Assembly (NCBI RefSeq): GCF_005484985.1 | Contig: NZ_CP027942.1 | Location: forward strand, 1,488,001-1,552,000 | From: Agrococcus sp. SGAir0287 | GTDB lineage: Bacteria; Actinomycetota; Actinomycetes; Actinomycetales; Microbacteriaceae | Direction: 5' to 3' | DNA length: 64,000 nt | In this document: positions 8,403 through 17,906 of the stretch, piece after piece | Layout of the letters: each line of letters starts with the position of its first letter | Position numbering within the stretch: the stretch's first letter is position 1 | Translations under genes and position numbers: made by a program | The notes under the pieces: generated by a model | The model's input: only the letters and a program-made list of their open reading frames with translations | The model's database searches: none | What the model was told of the DNA's origin: nothing

Positions 8403-8999
8403 ATGACCTCGATCGCCGCCCCCGCCGTGCTCGCCGACCGTCTCGTCGCACGCCGATCCGTCGTGACCGACGTCGCGCTCGTCGGCGCAGGCGTCGCGCT
8501 GACGGCGCTCCTGGCGCAGGTCGCGATCCCGCTGTGGCCCGTGCCCGTCACGGGTCAGACGCTCGCGGTGCTGCTCGTCGGCGCGTCGCTCGGCGCGCTG
8601 CGCGGCGCCGCGTCGCTGTCGGTGTACGCGCTCCTCGGTGCCGCCGGGCTGCCGATCTTCTCGGAGCAGTCGTCCGGCCTCGCCGTGCTCGCGGGTCCGA
8701 CGGGCGGGTACATCGTCGGCTTCGTGCTCGCCGCCGCGCTCACGGGATGGCTCGCCGAGCGCCGCTGGGATCGCCGATTCCTCGGCGCCGCCATCGCGAT
8801 GACGGCCGGCACCGTCGTCACGTTCGCCATCGGCCTGCCGTGGCTCGCCGCCGCGACGGGCGGCTCGCTCGAGCAGGTGCTCGCCTGGGGCCTCGTGCCC
8901 TTCATCCCGGGCGGCATCGTGAAGGCGCTCATCGCCGCCGCGATCCTGCCGCTCGCGTGGAAGGGCGTGCGCGCCCTCGACGCTCGTCGCGACGCATAG
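8403..8999 (+). CDS. bioY: BioY biotin transporter substrate-binding (S) component
   Basis: 198-residue membrane protein of the BioY family, the biotin-binding S component of ECF-type vitamin transporters. Recognisable features are the PVPVTGQTLAVLLVGASLG stretch (about residues 45-63), GGYIVGFVLAAALTGWLAER (about 101-120) and the C-terminal FIPGGIVKALIAA segment (about 168-180). Six hydrophobic helices are predicted by eye. No bioM/bioN (ECF A and T subunits) lie next to it. It therefore either acts alone, as some BioY proteins can, or shares an energising module elsewhere. Biotin supply matters to the biotin carboxylase at 48293-50017. Confidence 0.92.
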   Translation: MTSIAAPAVLADRLVARRSVVTDVALVGAGVALTALLAQVAIPLWPVPVTGQTLAVLLVGASLGALRGAASLSVYALLGAAGLPIFSEQSSGLAVLAGPTGGYIVGFVLAAALTGWLAERRWDRRFLGAAIAMTAGTVVTFAIGLPWLAAATGGSLEQVLAWGLVPFIPGGIVKALIAAAILPLAWKGVRALDARRDA

Positions 9000-9013
9000 C
9001 CCGAGCTCGCAGG

Positions 9014-9961
<948 letters not shown>

Positions 9962-9995
9962 CGGGCACGTGGCGCTCGGGATCCGTGGCGCCTCG

Positions 9996-10001
9996 TACGC
10001 T
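9996..10001 (+). promoter_or_regulatory. leaderless-type -10 for the DEAD-box helicase
   Basis: TACGCT (TANNNT) ends exactly 7 nt before the ATG at 10009, which places the expected transcription start on or next to the A of the start codon. No ribosome-binding sequence lies at normal spacing (TTGAGGGC only), consistent with a leaderless mRNA. Confidence 0.45.
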
Positions 10002-10008
10002 TGAGGGC

Positions 10009-11835
10009 ATGACCGACACAGAGCCCACCGAGGCTGCCGACGCCGAGCGCGTGACGTTCGCAGACCTGGGCCTGCCGCCCGAGATCCTCACGGCGCTCGC
10101 GGACGTCGGCTACGAGACCCCCTCGAGCATCCAGGCCGCGACGATCCCGACGCTGCTCGCCGGCCGCGACATCATCGGCCTCGCGCAGACCGGCACGGGC
10201 AAGACCGCCGCCTTCGCGCTGCCGGTGCTCGCCGCCGTCGACGTCGCGAACCGATCCCCTCAGGCGCTCGTCCTGGCGCCGACGCGCGAGCTCGCCGTGC
10301 AGGTGTGCGAGGCCTTCGAGCGCTACGCCGCGCACCTCGGCGGCGTGCACGTGCTGCCCATCTACGGCGGCCAGGGGTACGGCGTGCAGCTGTCGGCGCT
10401 GCGTCGCGGCGTCCACGTCGTCGTCGGCACGCCCGGCCGCATCATGGATCACCTCGACAAGGGCACCCTCGACCTGTCGGGGCTCACGCACGTCGTGCTC
10501 GACGAGGCCGACGAGATGCTGCGGATGGGCTTCGCCGAGGACGTCGACCAGATCCTCGCCGCGACGCCCGAGGACAAGCAGGTCGCGCTGTTCTCCGCCA
10601 CCATGCCGCGGCAGATCCGCGCGATCTCGCAGCAGCACCTGCGCGACCCCGAGGAGATCTCGGTGCAGGGCGGCGCGAAGACGTCGGCGACGATCCGTCA
10701 GCGCGCGATCCTCGTCTCGTACCAGCAGAAGCTCGAGGCGCTCACGCGCGTGCTCGAGGTCGAGCCGTTCGACGGCGCCATCGTCTTCGTCCGCACCCGC
10801 TCCGAGACCGAGACGGTCGCCGAGCGGCTGCGGGCTCGCGGCTACACCGCTGCGGCGATCTCGGGCGACGTCGCCCAGCCGCAGCGCGAGAAGACCATCG
10901 AGCAGCTGCGCTCGGGCGCGCTCGACGTGCTCGTCGCGACCGACGTCGCCGCGCGCGGCCTCGACGTGGAGCGCATCAGCCACGTCGTGAACTACGACCT
11001 GCCGATCGACACCGAGTCGTACGTGCACCGCATCGGCCGGACGGGCCGAGCCGGCCGCTCGGGCGACGCGATCAGCTTCGTGACGCCGCGCGAGCGCCGG
11101 ATGCTCGGGGCGATCGAGCGCACGACCGGCGGCACGGTCGAGGAGATCCCCATGCCCTCGGCGGGCGAGGTGAACGCGTCGCGGCTGTCGAAGTTCGACG
11201 ACGCCATCACGGCCGCGCTCGACGAGACCGCGCGCATCGACCGCTTCCGCGACATCGTCGCGCACTACGTCGAGCACCACGACGTGCCGCACGTCGACGT
11301 CGCCGCCGCGCTCGCGGTCGTCGCGCAGGGTCCGACGCCGATGCTCCTCGACGAGCAGGACGACGTCGCCCTGCGGCCGCAGCGTCGCACGCCGCGCGAT
11401 CGCGACGAGCTCGGCGACGACCGCGGCCCGCGGCGCGAGCGCCGATCCCCCTCCGGCGCGACGACGTATCGACTCGCCGTCGGGTCGCGCAACCGCGTCG
11501 AGCCGCGTCAGATCGTCGGCGCGCTCGCCAACGAGGGCGGCCTGGGGCGTGACGACTTCGGGCGCATCCAGATCCGCTTCGACTTCACCCTCGTCGAGCT
11601 GCCCGAGCTCTCCGCGGAGCAGCTGGGCCGTCTCGCCGACACGCGCATCCTCGGCAAGCCCATCGACATCCGCGTCGATACGGGCGGCCGACCGGAGCGC
11701 GGCGACCGCCCGCGCCGCGACCGCGACGACCGTCCTCGCCGCGACGATCGCGGCGATCGACCGCGTCGCGACCGCGACGACCGCCCGCGTCGCGACGACC
11801 GCGACGAGCGCAGGCCGCGGCACCGCCGCGACTGA
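10009..11835 (+). CDS. DEAD-box ATP-dependent RNA helicase (DeaD/CsdA-like)
   Basis: 608-residue RNA helicase. The Q motif region (FADLGLPPEILTALADVGYETPSSIQ split around residue 25) is followed by motif I AQTGTGKT (about 59-66), Ia PTRELAVQ, Ib TPGRIMDHL, II DEADEML (about 165-171) and III SAT. In RecA domain 2, VFVRTRSETE, ARGLDVERI and HRIGRTGRAGRSG are all present. Residues about 480-560 resemble the DbpA-type RNA-binding domain (TYRLAVGSRNRVEPRQIVGAL, FDFTLVELPE). The last 45 residues are a low-complexity Asp/Arg tail of repeated DRPRRDRDD units, likely disordered and RNA-binding. It probably acts in RNA turnover or ribosome assembly, including at low temperature. Confidence 0.94.
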   Translation: MTDTEPTEAADAERVTFADLGLPPEILTALADVGYETPSSIQAATIPTLLAGRDIIGLAQTGTGKTAAFALPVLAAVDVANRSPQALVLAPTRELAVQVCEAFERYAAHLGGVHVLPIYGGQGYGVQLSALRRGVHVVVGTPGRIMDHLDKGTLDLSGLTHVVLDEADEMLRMGFAEDVDQILAATPEDKQVALFSATMPRQIRAISQQHLRDPEEISVQGGAKTSATIRQRAILVSYQQKLEALTRVLEVEPFDGAIVFVRTRSETETVAERLRARGYTAAAISGDVAQPQREKTIEQLRSGALDVLVATDVAARGLDVERISHVVNYDLPIDTESYVHRIGRTGRAGRSGDAISFVTPRERRMLGAIERTTGGTVEEIPMPSAGEVNASRLSKFDDAITAALDETARIDRFRDIVAHYVEHHDVPHVDVAAALAVVAQGPTPMLLDEQDDVALRPQRRTPRDRDELGDDRGPRRERRSPSGATTYRLAVGSRNRVEPRQIVGALANEGGLGRDDFGRIQIRFDFTLVELPELSAEQLGRLADTRILGKPIDIRVDTGGRPERGDRPRRDRDDRPRRDDRGDRPRRDRDDRPRRDDRDERRPRHRRD

Positions 11836-11841
11836 CGCCGG

Positions 11842-11867
11842 ACCCGCGCCGCGTCAGCGGCGCGGGT
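11842..11867. terminator. bidirectional hairpin between the helicase and dehydrogenase genes
   Basis: Perfect 11-bp inverted repeat, arms ACCCGCGCCGC and GCGGCGCGGGT with a GTCA loop, between convergent genes. It lacks a T-tract. Its right half overlaps the 3' end of the dehydrogenase gene, including the stop codon at 11854-11856. Confidence 0.6.
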
Positions 11868-13104
11868 TCCAGGTGCCCTGCGCGACGTCCGGCACGAAGT
11901 CCGTGAGGTCGACGGGCCACCGCACGGTCTCCCCCGTCTGCGCCGAGAGGTAGGCCGCCATGAGCAGCTCGGCGACGGCGACGCCGTTGCGCAGGCTCTC
12001 GGCCGGCTGCTCACCCCGCAGGAAGCACGCCGCGACATGGCGGTTCTCGCCGGTGTACCCGTACGTCGCCGCCTCGTCGGCGACCACGGGCATGAGGCCC
12101 TGCTCGGCGTTCTGCTTCTCGAGCATGTCCTCGCCCTGCCCCTGCCCGAGGGCGCGGGAGAGGAAGACGCGCGACTCCGTCTGCAGCGTGTCCGACTGCA
12201 TCGAGTACTCGGGACCGAGCAGCTCGAACGACAGGCGCAGACCGGCGCCCACGTGGCTCCACGAGGTCGTGCCCTCGGCGATGACGATCTCGCCGTCGCC
12301 GTTGACGAACTCCCACGCCGCGCGGGCGTAGTCCTCGCTGGGGCGCTCGCGGTAGTCGGGTGCGCCCGGGTAGAGCTCGAGCAGCCGCTCGGCGTACGCG
12401 GGCCTGCCCCACTTGAGCGACTGGATGCTCGCGGTGACCGACACGGGACGCAGCCAGTCCGCGGGGTCCACCCCGGGCGGGGTCAGGAGGTAGCGGCCGG
12501 CCTCCACCGAGTGGCACATCATGTCCGAGAGCACGCCGCCGCCCTGCCTGACGCCGTCCCAGAACCACGCCTTGTGCGGACCGGAGTGCTCCTCGGCGCA
12601 GCGTGCGAGGTACGGGGAGCCGGACTCCGCCGCGCCGCGTCGCCACACGAGCTCGTGCGCGCGCGTGATGGCGGGCGCATGCACCTGGTTCTCGAGGTAC
12701 GCGTGCAGCAGGCCGGCGTCCTCCACGAGGTCGAGGATCGCCTGGGCCTCTGCCACTGTGCGACCGAGCGGCTTCTCGATCGCGATGCCGCGCAGCGCGG
12801 CGCCACCCCGCACCTCGTCGCAGATCGCGCGGACGACGTCCACGCGCGTGTCGTTGGGCGTGAGCAGCCACACCGCGTCGACGCGAGGATCGCGGACGAG
12901 CGCGCGCACGTCGTCGTGCACCGTCACGTCCGAGCCGACGTCCAGCTCCTGGGCGAGCGACGCGAGGCGCTGGGCGCTCTCGCGGGTCCGGGATGCGACG
13001 GCGACGACGTCCGCATCCCGCACGCCGCTCCAGGAGCGGACGTGGAACTCGCCGATGAAGCCGGCGCCGACGATGCCGACGCCGAGCACGGAGCGCTCTG
13101 CCAT
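11854..13104 (-). CDS. Gfo/Idh/MocA-family sugar dehydrogenase
   Basis: 416-residue NAD(P)-dependent oxidoreductase. The N-terminal Rossmann fold begins VGIVGAGFIGEFH (GxGxxG, about residues 8-20), and the conserved EKPLGRT (about 110-116) supplies the family's catalytic-region Lys. The C-terminal substrate domain includes KAWFWDGVRQGGGVLSDMMCH (split around residue 195), with the typical late His. The ATG at 13104 is backed by a strong AAGGAGGAT site. As the last gene of the sugar ABC operon it presumably oxidises the imported sugar, inositol or derivative; the exact substrate cannot be read from sequence. A longer upstream reading frame exists but overlaps the permease stop region and lacks a ribosome site. 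Confidence 0.88.
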   Translation of the reverse strand: MAERSVLGVGIVGAGFIGEFHVRSWSGVRDADVVAVASRTRESAQRLASLAQELDVGSDVTVHDDVRALVRDPRVDAVWLLTPNDTRVDVVRAICDEVRGGAALRGIAIEKPLGRTVAEAQAILDLVEDAGLLHAYLENQVHAPAITRAHELVWRRGAAESGSPYLARCAEEHSGPHKAWFWDGVRQGGGVLSDMMCHSVEAGRYLLTPPGVDPADWLRPVSVTASIQSLKWGRPAYAERLLELYPGAPDYRERPSEDYARAAWEFVNGDGEIVIAEGTTSWSHVGAGLRLSFELLGPEYSMQSDTLQTESRVFLSRALGQGQGEDMLEKQNAEQGLMPVVADEAATYGYTGENRHVAACFLRGEQPAESLRNGVAVAELLMAAYLSAQTGETVRWPVDLTDFVPDVAQGTWNPRR

Positions 13105-13136
13105 GGGGATCCTCCTTCGGACCTCGAGCCGGACCC

Positions 13137-14093
13137 TCAGGCCCGGAGCCTGCGCTGCCTGCCGTAGACGGCGAGCAGGGCGATGAGCACGACGCCCTGC
13201 ACGACGATGCGCGCCCACTCGGGCATCGCGAGGGTCGTGAGCAGGCTCGTGAGCACGGTGAGCACGATCGCGCCGACGGCGCTGCCGAGGTAGCCGCCGA
13301 CGCCGCCCGCGACGAGCGTGCCGCCGATGACGACCGCGGCGATCGAGGGCAGCGTGAGGTCGTCGGCGAGGTTGAGGAACACCTGCTGCGAGTAGCCGAC
13401 CATCGCGATGCCGCCGAGCGCGGCGAAGAGCGACGACAGCACGTAGGCGGACACCGTCACACGCCGGACCGGGACGCCGGACAGGCGGGCCGCCTCCCTG
13501 CTCGTGCCGATCGCGTAGAGCTGGGCGCCGAAGACGGTGCGACGCAGCACGAGCGTCACGACGATGCCGAGCACGAGCCAGACGAGCAGGATGCCGGGCA
13601 GCCCCAGCACGTCGCGGCCGTTGACGAGCGACACGAGCGCGGGCGCGGCGCGACCGTCGGCCCGTCCGCCCGTGACGACGAGGATGAGGCCGCCGACGAC
13701 GCCGAGCATGCCGAGGGTCATGACGAAGGGCGGGATGCGCAGCAGGACGATGCCGAGCCCGTTCGCGAGGCCGATGAGCGCGGCGACGCCGAGCGCCAGC
13801 AGCACGCCGGGCACGAGGAGGGCGTCGGAGCCCGCCATCGTGCGGCTCGCGAGGATCGCCCCCAGGGTCGCGACCGTGCCGACGGACAGGTCGATGCCCT
13901 CGCCGCCGGAGAGCACGACGATCGTCTGGCCGATGGCGATGATGCCGAGGAACGAGGCCACGCGCAGCATGTCGACGACCTGCCCCGGCGACGCGAAGCC
14001 AGGGCGCAGGAGCCCGCCGACGACGACGAGCAGCACGGCGATGAGTGCGGCGACGACGACGGGGTCTCGGAGGATGCGTACGGCGCGGGTCAT
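13137..14093 (-). CDS. CUT2 sugar ABC transporter permease B (YjfF/RbsC-like)
   Basis: 318-residue integral membrane permease of the ribose/xylose/galactofuranose (CUT2, branched) family. Typical features are SFLGIIAIGQTIVVLSGGEGIDLSVGTVATLG (the family signature, around residues 46-78), GLANGLGIVLLRIPPFVMTLG (about 106-127) and GVGGYLGSAVGAIVLTVL near the C-terminus. Two distinct permeases next to one ATPase match the E. coli YtfQ-YtfR-YtfT-YjfF (galactofuranose) architecture. The ATG at 14093 overlaps the stop of the 33-codon relic ORF (ATGA) and has GGGAGG upstream. The protein begins MTRAVRI, the same residues as the relic ORF. Confidence 0.9.
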   Translation of the reverse strand: MTRAVRILRDPVVVAALIAVLLVVVGGLLRPGFASPGQVVDMLRVASFLGIIAIGQTIVVLSGGEGIDLSVGTVATLGAILASRTMAGSDALLVPGVLLALGVAALIGLANGLGIVLLRIPPFVMTLGMLGVVGGLILVVTGGRADGRAAPALVSLVNGRDVLGLPGILLVWLVLGIVVTLVLRRTVFGAQLYAIGTSREAARLSGVPVRRVTVSAYVLSSLFAALGGIAMVGYSQQVFLNLADDLTLPSIAAVVIGGTLVAGGVGGYLGSAVGAIVLTVLTSLLTTLAMPEWARIVVQGVVLIALLAVYGRQRRLRA

Positions 14094-14242
14094 CGTGGCC
14101 TCCCGGGCGCGCCGAGCGCGCCGAGCGCGAGGGCGAGGATCACGTCGGGATCTGGGTGGAAGTGCGCGTGGATGCGCACGGCGCGGGTCATCGTCGCCTC
14201 CTGGGAGCGCCGAGCGCGCTGAGCGCGAGGGCGAGGATCACG
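14072..14242. repeat. 73-bp imperfect direct repeat spanning the permease junction
   Basis: Two copies, 14072-14144 and 14170-14242, offset by exactly 98 bp, with about five mismatches and no gaps over 73 bp. Each copy contains the 3' end of a permease-like reading frame, an ATGA stop-start overlap with its ribosome site, and the first codons of the next frame. It is a tandem duplication of the gene junction. Confidence 0.85.
14090..14191 (-). pseudogene. 33-codon chimeric relic ORF between the two permeases
   Basis: Short reading frame made by the junction duplication. Its first seven residues MTRAVRI copy the N-terminus of permease B, and its C-terminal DVILALALGALGAPGRPR copies the permease A C-terminus (VILALALSALGAPRRRR). 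The ATG overlaps the permease A stop (ATGA, 14188-14191) and its own stop overlaps the permease B ATG (14090-14093), so translational coupling is kept through it. AGGAGG precedes it. It is either a non-functional scar or a tiny spacer cistron; I see no membrane helix long enough to function alone. Confidence 0.6.
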
Positions 14243-15171
14243 ACGACGCCCGCGGCCAGCGCGCGCCACGACGTGGGCAGGCCGATCGCGAAGAGGATCG
14301 TCGAGGACAGGGACAGGATGATCGCGCCGGCGATCGCGCCGATGGGCGAGCCGATGCCGCCGCGCAGGGCGATGCCGCCCACGACGACCGCGGCGACGCT
14401 GCCGAGCGCGAGGTCGCCGCCGATGAAGGGATCGCCGGATCCGGCGTTGCCGAGCACCGCGAGCCCGGCGAGGCCGCTGATGGCGCCGCTCAGCGCATAG
14501 GAGGCGAGCTGGCTCGACTGCACGGGCACGAGCGACGCGTACGCGGCGGCGGGATCGCCGCCGGTGGCGCGGATGTGGCGCATGACGCGCGTGCGGCGCA
14601 GGACGAGCCAGCCGAGGGCGACGGCGACGACGAGCAGCACCGACGTCGGCACGGTCGCGATCGCCTGCCGGAAGGTGCCGGTGAGGAGTGCGGGCACCGT
14701 GCCGCCCGGCGTCGGCAGCACGAGCAGCGCGAGGCCGGAGAAGATCGATGCCGAGGCGAAGGTCGCGATGAGCGGCTGCAGCCGCAGGCGCGACACGACG
14801 AGGCCGTTGACCGCGCCGCACGCGAGCCCCACGCCGATCGCGGCGACGAGTCCCAGCCCCGCGAGGCCGTCCTGGCCTTGCATGACCTGCACGGCGACGA
14901 CGCTCGAGAGCGCGACGATGGCGCCGGCGGAGAGGTCGAGCCCGCCGCCGATGACGACGATCGCCTGCGCCACGGCGACGAGGGTCAGCGGCAGGAACGT
15001 CGCGAACGTCGAGGCGATCCCGTAGGGCGTCAGCAGGTTCGGCTGCAGCACGATCGCGATCGCCACGGCGAGGACGAGCAGACCCGCGGTCGCCCACGAT
15101 GCGACGCGGACGCCGCGCATGCGATCGAGGAGCACGCTCGTCTGCGACGGGCGCGCGGCGACGTCGGTCAT
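14188..15171 (-). CDS. CUT2 sugar ABC transporter permease A (YtfT/RbsC-like)
   Basis: 327-residue membrane permease of the same family as permease B. It has an N-terminal cytoplasmic stretch of about 25 residues, helix 1 (about 28-45), and the hallmark VAQAIVVIGGGLDLSAGAIVALSS (about 66-89), followed by GLACGAVNGLVVSRLRLQPLIATFAS (split around residue 125) and the C-terminal GIGSPIGAIAGAIILSLSS. The start ATG overlaps the ATPase stop (ATGA at 15168-15171). The last residues ILALALSALGAPRRRR are the source, or a sister copy, of the duplicated junction sequence downstream. Confidence 0.9.
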   Translation of the reverse strand: MTDVAARPSQTSVLLDRMRGVRVASWATAGLLVLAVAIAIVLQPNLLTPYGIASTFATFLPLTLVAVAQAIVVIGGGLDLSAGAIVALSSVVAVQVMQGQDGLAGLGLVAAIGVGLACGAVNGLVVSRLRLQPLIATFASASIFSGLALLVLPTPGGTVPALLTGTFRQAIATVPTSVLLVVAVALGWLVLRRTRVMRHIRATGGDPAAAYASLVPVQSSQLASYALSGAISGLAGLAVLGNAGSGDPFIGGDLALGSVAAVVVGGIALRGGIGSPIGAIAGAIILSLSSTILFAIGLPTSWRALAAGVVVILALALSALGAPRRRR

Positions 15172-16703
15172 GCCGCGTCCTCCCCCGTCGCCTCGCCTTG
15201 CTCGCCCGCGCCGATGCGCAGGGCGGCCTGCACGAGCCGCTCCTCGGTGATCTCGTCGCCGACGAGCGTCGCGCGCACGGCGCCCTCGAAGAGCACGAGC
15301 ACGCGATCGCAGACCGTGACGAGCTCGCGATCCTCGCTCGAGTTGATGAGCACCGTCGCGCCGCGCTCGGCGAGCGCGCGGACGATGCGGTAGATCTCGG
15401 CCTTCGCGCCGACGTCGACGCCCTTCGTGGGGTCGTCGAGCAGCACGACGGTGGGCTCGGTGAGCAGCCACTTGCCGAAGACGACCTTCTGCGCGTTCCC
15501 GCCGGAGAGGCTCGAGATCGGATCGGACAGCTCGCCGAGGCGGATGGCGAGCGCATCCACCATCGACTGCGCCGCTGCCCGCTCGCGCCGCGCGGACAGG
15601 ATGCCGAGGCGCGCGCGTCCAGCGATGCTCGCGATGGCGAGGTTCTCCTGGATGGGCCGCGCTGGCAGCGTGCCCTGCGTGCCGCGGTCGCCGGGCACGA
15701 GTGCGAGCCCGCGGCGCGCGGCAGTGCGCGGCGACGCGAGTCGCACGGGCTCGCCGTCGACCTCGACCTCGCCCGTCGCGGCCGTCGCGCCGAACAGCGC
15801 GAGCAGCAGCTCCGACTGCCCCTGCCCCTGCAGGCCGCCGAGGCCGACGACCTCCCCGGCGCATGCGTCGAGGTCGACCCCGCGCAGCGCGCCGCCGGCG
15901 AGCCCGCGCACGCGCAGGCGAACGGCACCGTCGGGTGCGTCGCCGTGCTCGCGCTCGACCGCCTGGACGTCGCCGACCATCAGCCGCACGAGCTCGTCCG
16001 GCGTCGTGTCCGGCACGCTCGTCGTCGCGACGGTCTCGCCGGAGCGCAGGATCGTCGCGCGGTCGCACAGCTCGGTGATCTCGTCGAGGCGATGCGAGAC
16101 GAAGACGATGCCTGCGCCGCGCTCGCGCAGCTCGCGCACGACGTCGAAGACGAGCGCGACCTGATCGCGATGCAGCGACGCCGTGGCCTCGTCGAGGATG
16201 AGGATGCGCGGATCCCGCAGCAGCGCCTTGCCGATCTCGACCATCTGCTGCTGACCGGGGGCGAGCTCGCGCACGACGTCGTCGGCGCGGACGTCCCCGA
16301 GCGCGGGCGCGAGGCGCTCGAGCATTGGTGCGACGCGACGCGCGGCCTGGCGCTCCGAGAGGAAGCCGAGACGGCCCGGCTCCGTGCCGAGGACGAGGTT
16401 CTGCCCCACGGTGAGGTCGGGCACGAGGCTCAGCTGCTGGTAGACGGCGGCGATGCCGAGTCGCGCGGCCGCGCGCGGCGAGCCGATGCGCGCCGACTCC
16501 CCCGCGATCGCGATCTCCGCCGCGTCGGGCCGGACGGATCCGGCCAGCACCTTCCCGAGGGTCGACTTGCCCGAGCCGTTGGGCCCGAGCAGGCCGTGGA
16601 CCTCGCCGCTCGCGACCTGCAGGGACGCGCCCTGCAGCGCCTGCACGCCGCCATAGCGCTTGCGCACCCCGGCGAGCCGCACGAGCGGCGAGGTCTCGGT
16701 CAT
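15168..16703 (-). CDS. CUT2 sugar ABC transporter ATPase (RbsA/MglA/YtfR-like)
   Basis: 511-residue tandem ABC ATPase. Domain 1: Walker A GPNGSGKST (about residues 40-48), degenerate signature LAPGQQQMVEIG (about 146-157), Walker B ILILDEATASL. Domain 2: the expected degenerate Walker A region GLGGLQGQGQSE (about 290-301), intact signature LSGGNAQKVVFGKWL (about 399-413) and VLLDDPTKGVDVGAKAEIY. The paired intact/degenerate pattern is normal for monosaccharide importers. It starts 4 nt after the lipoprotein stop and overlaps permease A by four bases, so the importer subunits should be made together. Confidence 0.93.
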   Translation of the reverse strand: MTETSPLVRLAGVRKRYGGVQALQGASLQVASGEVHGLLGPNGSGKSTLGKVLAGSVRPDAAEIAIAGESARIGSPRAAARLGIAAVYQQLSLVPDLTVGQNLVLGTEPGRLGFLSERQAARRVAPMLERLAPALGDVRADDVVRELAPGQQQMVEIGKALLRDPRILILDEATASLHRDQVALVFDVVRELRERGAGIVFVSHRLDEITELCDRATILRSGETVATTSVPDTTPDELVRLMVGDVQAVEREHGDAPDGAVRLRVRGLAGGALRGVDLDACAGEVVGLGGLQGQGQSELLLALFGATAATGEVEVDGEPVRLASPRTAARRGLALVPGDRGTQGTLPARPIQENLAIASIAGRARLGILSARRERAAAQSMVDALAIRLGELSDPISSLSGGNAQKVVFGKWLLTEPTVVLLDDPTKGVDVGAKAEIYRIVRALAERGATVLINSSEDRELVTVCDRVLVLFEGAVRATLVGDEITEERLVQAALRIGAGEQGEATGEDAA

Positions 16704-16707
16704 GCGC

Positions 16708-17778
16708 TCAGTCCTGCACGAGGTACTGGCGCACGTCGTCGGCCGAGAGGATCGAGTCGAGCACGTACGACTCGCCCTCGGACTCGGTCTCGCCGTACAC
16801 GGCGTCGAGGTTCTCGTTCGTCACGGGCTCCTCGAGCGCCAGGACGAGGGTGTTGCCGTCGACGAGCTGCGAGTCGTCGAGCTCGGCGCCCTGCAGCATC
16901 GCCATCGCGAGGTGCAGCGCCGTCGCGCCCGTGCCGGGAGGGTTCGTGACGCCGATCGACTCGAAGTCGTCCGACTGCTCGCTCCAGAGCTGCAGGAAGC
17001 CGTTGCGCGCCTCGCCCGTCACGACGACCTCGTCGACGCGGTCGGCGGCGATGACGGCCTGCAGCACGCCGAGGGCCATGCCGTCCTGCGTCCAGACGCC
17101 GTCGATGTCGGGGTAGGTGGCGAGCAGGTTGCCCATCTGCTGCTGGCCGGTGGCCTGGTCCCAGCCGCCGTCGGCGGTCGTGAGCACCTCGACGCCGGCG
17201 TCGTCGAACACGGCCTGCGCCGCGCCCCAGCGGGCCTCGTTGGCGGGGTGTCCGGAGATGCCGTTGACCGCGACGATCTGCCCGCCCTCGCCGACCTGGT
17301 CGGCGAGCCACTGCGCGCTCGTCTCGGCCCACTCGGCCTGGTCGATGCCGACGTTGATGACGGACTCGGCCGTGACGGCCTGGTCGATCGCGAAGACGAG
17401 GATGCCCTGGTCCGTCGCCTCCTGGAACACCTGGTCGAGCGCGGAGCCCGAGTTCGGGTCGACGATGATGGCGTCGACCCCGGCGTTGATGAGGTTGCGG
17501 ACCTGCTGGATCTGCCCGTTGACGTCGGTGTCGGCGTTCTCGAGCACGAGGTCCTCGAGCAGCCCCTCGTCCTGGTAGCTCGACGCGGCGTCCTCGATGT
17601 CGGCGATCATCTGCGTCCGGTACTCGGAGCCGACGAAGCCGTTGGAGATGCCGATCGTGAACGGGCCGGCGCCGTCGCCGCCCTCCGACGTGGCGGGATC
17701 GTTCGAGACGGTCGAGCAGCCGGTGGCGACGAGCGCCGTCGCCGCCAGAGCCGCGAGTCCCATGAGACGCGTACGCAT
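16708..17778 (-). CDS. sugar ABC transporter substrate-binding lipoprotein
   Basis: 356-residue periplasmic-binding-protein-fold protein (peripla_BP_4/RbsB-like). It has a lipoprotein signal: RTR n-region, a hydrophobic stretch and the lipobox LVATGC with Cys at residue 21. It then has an acidic Ser/Gly linker and the mature domain beginning FTIGISNGFVGSEYR (about 40-54), with INAGVDAIIVDPNSG (about 97-111) typical of CUT2 binding proteins. A strong AAGGAGG site lies in a small GATGC/GCATC inverted repeat (17781-17796) just before the ATG. This is the highest-expressed subunit in such operons. A 21-bp palindrome 30 nt upstream (17808-17828) is the likely operator. Sugar identity is not deducible. 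Confidence 0.9.
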   Translation of the reverse strand: MRTRLMGLAALAATALVATGCSTVSNDPATSEGGDGAGPFTIGISNGFVGSEYRTQMIADIEDAASSYQDEGLLEDLVLENADTDVNGQIQQVRNLINAGVDAIIVDPNSGSALDQVFQEATDQGILVFAIDQAVTAESVINVGIDQAEWAETSAQWLADQVGEGGQIVAVNGISGHPANEARWGAAQAVFDDAGVEVLTTADGGWDQATGQQQMGNLLATYPDIDGVWTQDGMALGVLQAVIAADRVDEVVVTGEARNGFLQLWSEQSDDFESIGVTNPPGTGATALHLAMAMLQGAELDDSQLVDGNTLVLALEEPVTNENLDAVYGETESEGESYVLDSILSADDVRQYLVQD

Positions 17779-17807
17779 GCGATGCCTCCTTGCATCAGCA
17801 GTCGCAC

Positions 17808-17828
17808 TTTCGCGCAGACTGCGAGAAA
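17808..17828. promoter_or_regulatory. palindromic operator candidate for the sugar operon
   Basis: Two 10-base arms, TTTCGCGCAG and CTGCGAGAAA, flank a central A; nine of ten positions pair. It lies 30 bp upstream of the lipoprotein ATG, in the leader or promoter. An odd-length palindrome with TTTC and GAAA ends is reminiscent of ROK-family (Mlc/NagC-like) sites, and the ROK gene lies just upstream. LacI-type operators usually have an even centre with CG. Confidence 0.6.
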
Positions 17829-17906
17829 CGATGCCGTCAGTGTGGCACGAGGAATGCTCGGCTGGCTAGCAGCGTGATGCGATCGTGACCGGTCGGCCCG
17901 GCGCGG

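Noticed and set aside
13137..15171. Possible frameshift or sequencing error between the two permeases
   Set aside because: Both permeases are full length with intact N- and C-termini; the odd sequence between them is explained by a clean 98-bp-offset duplication.
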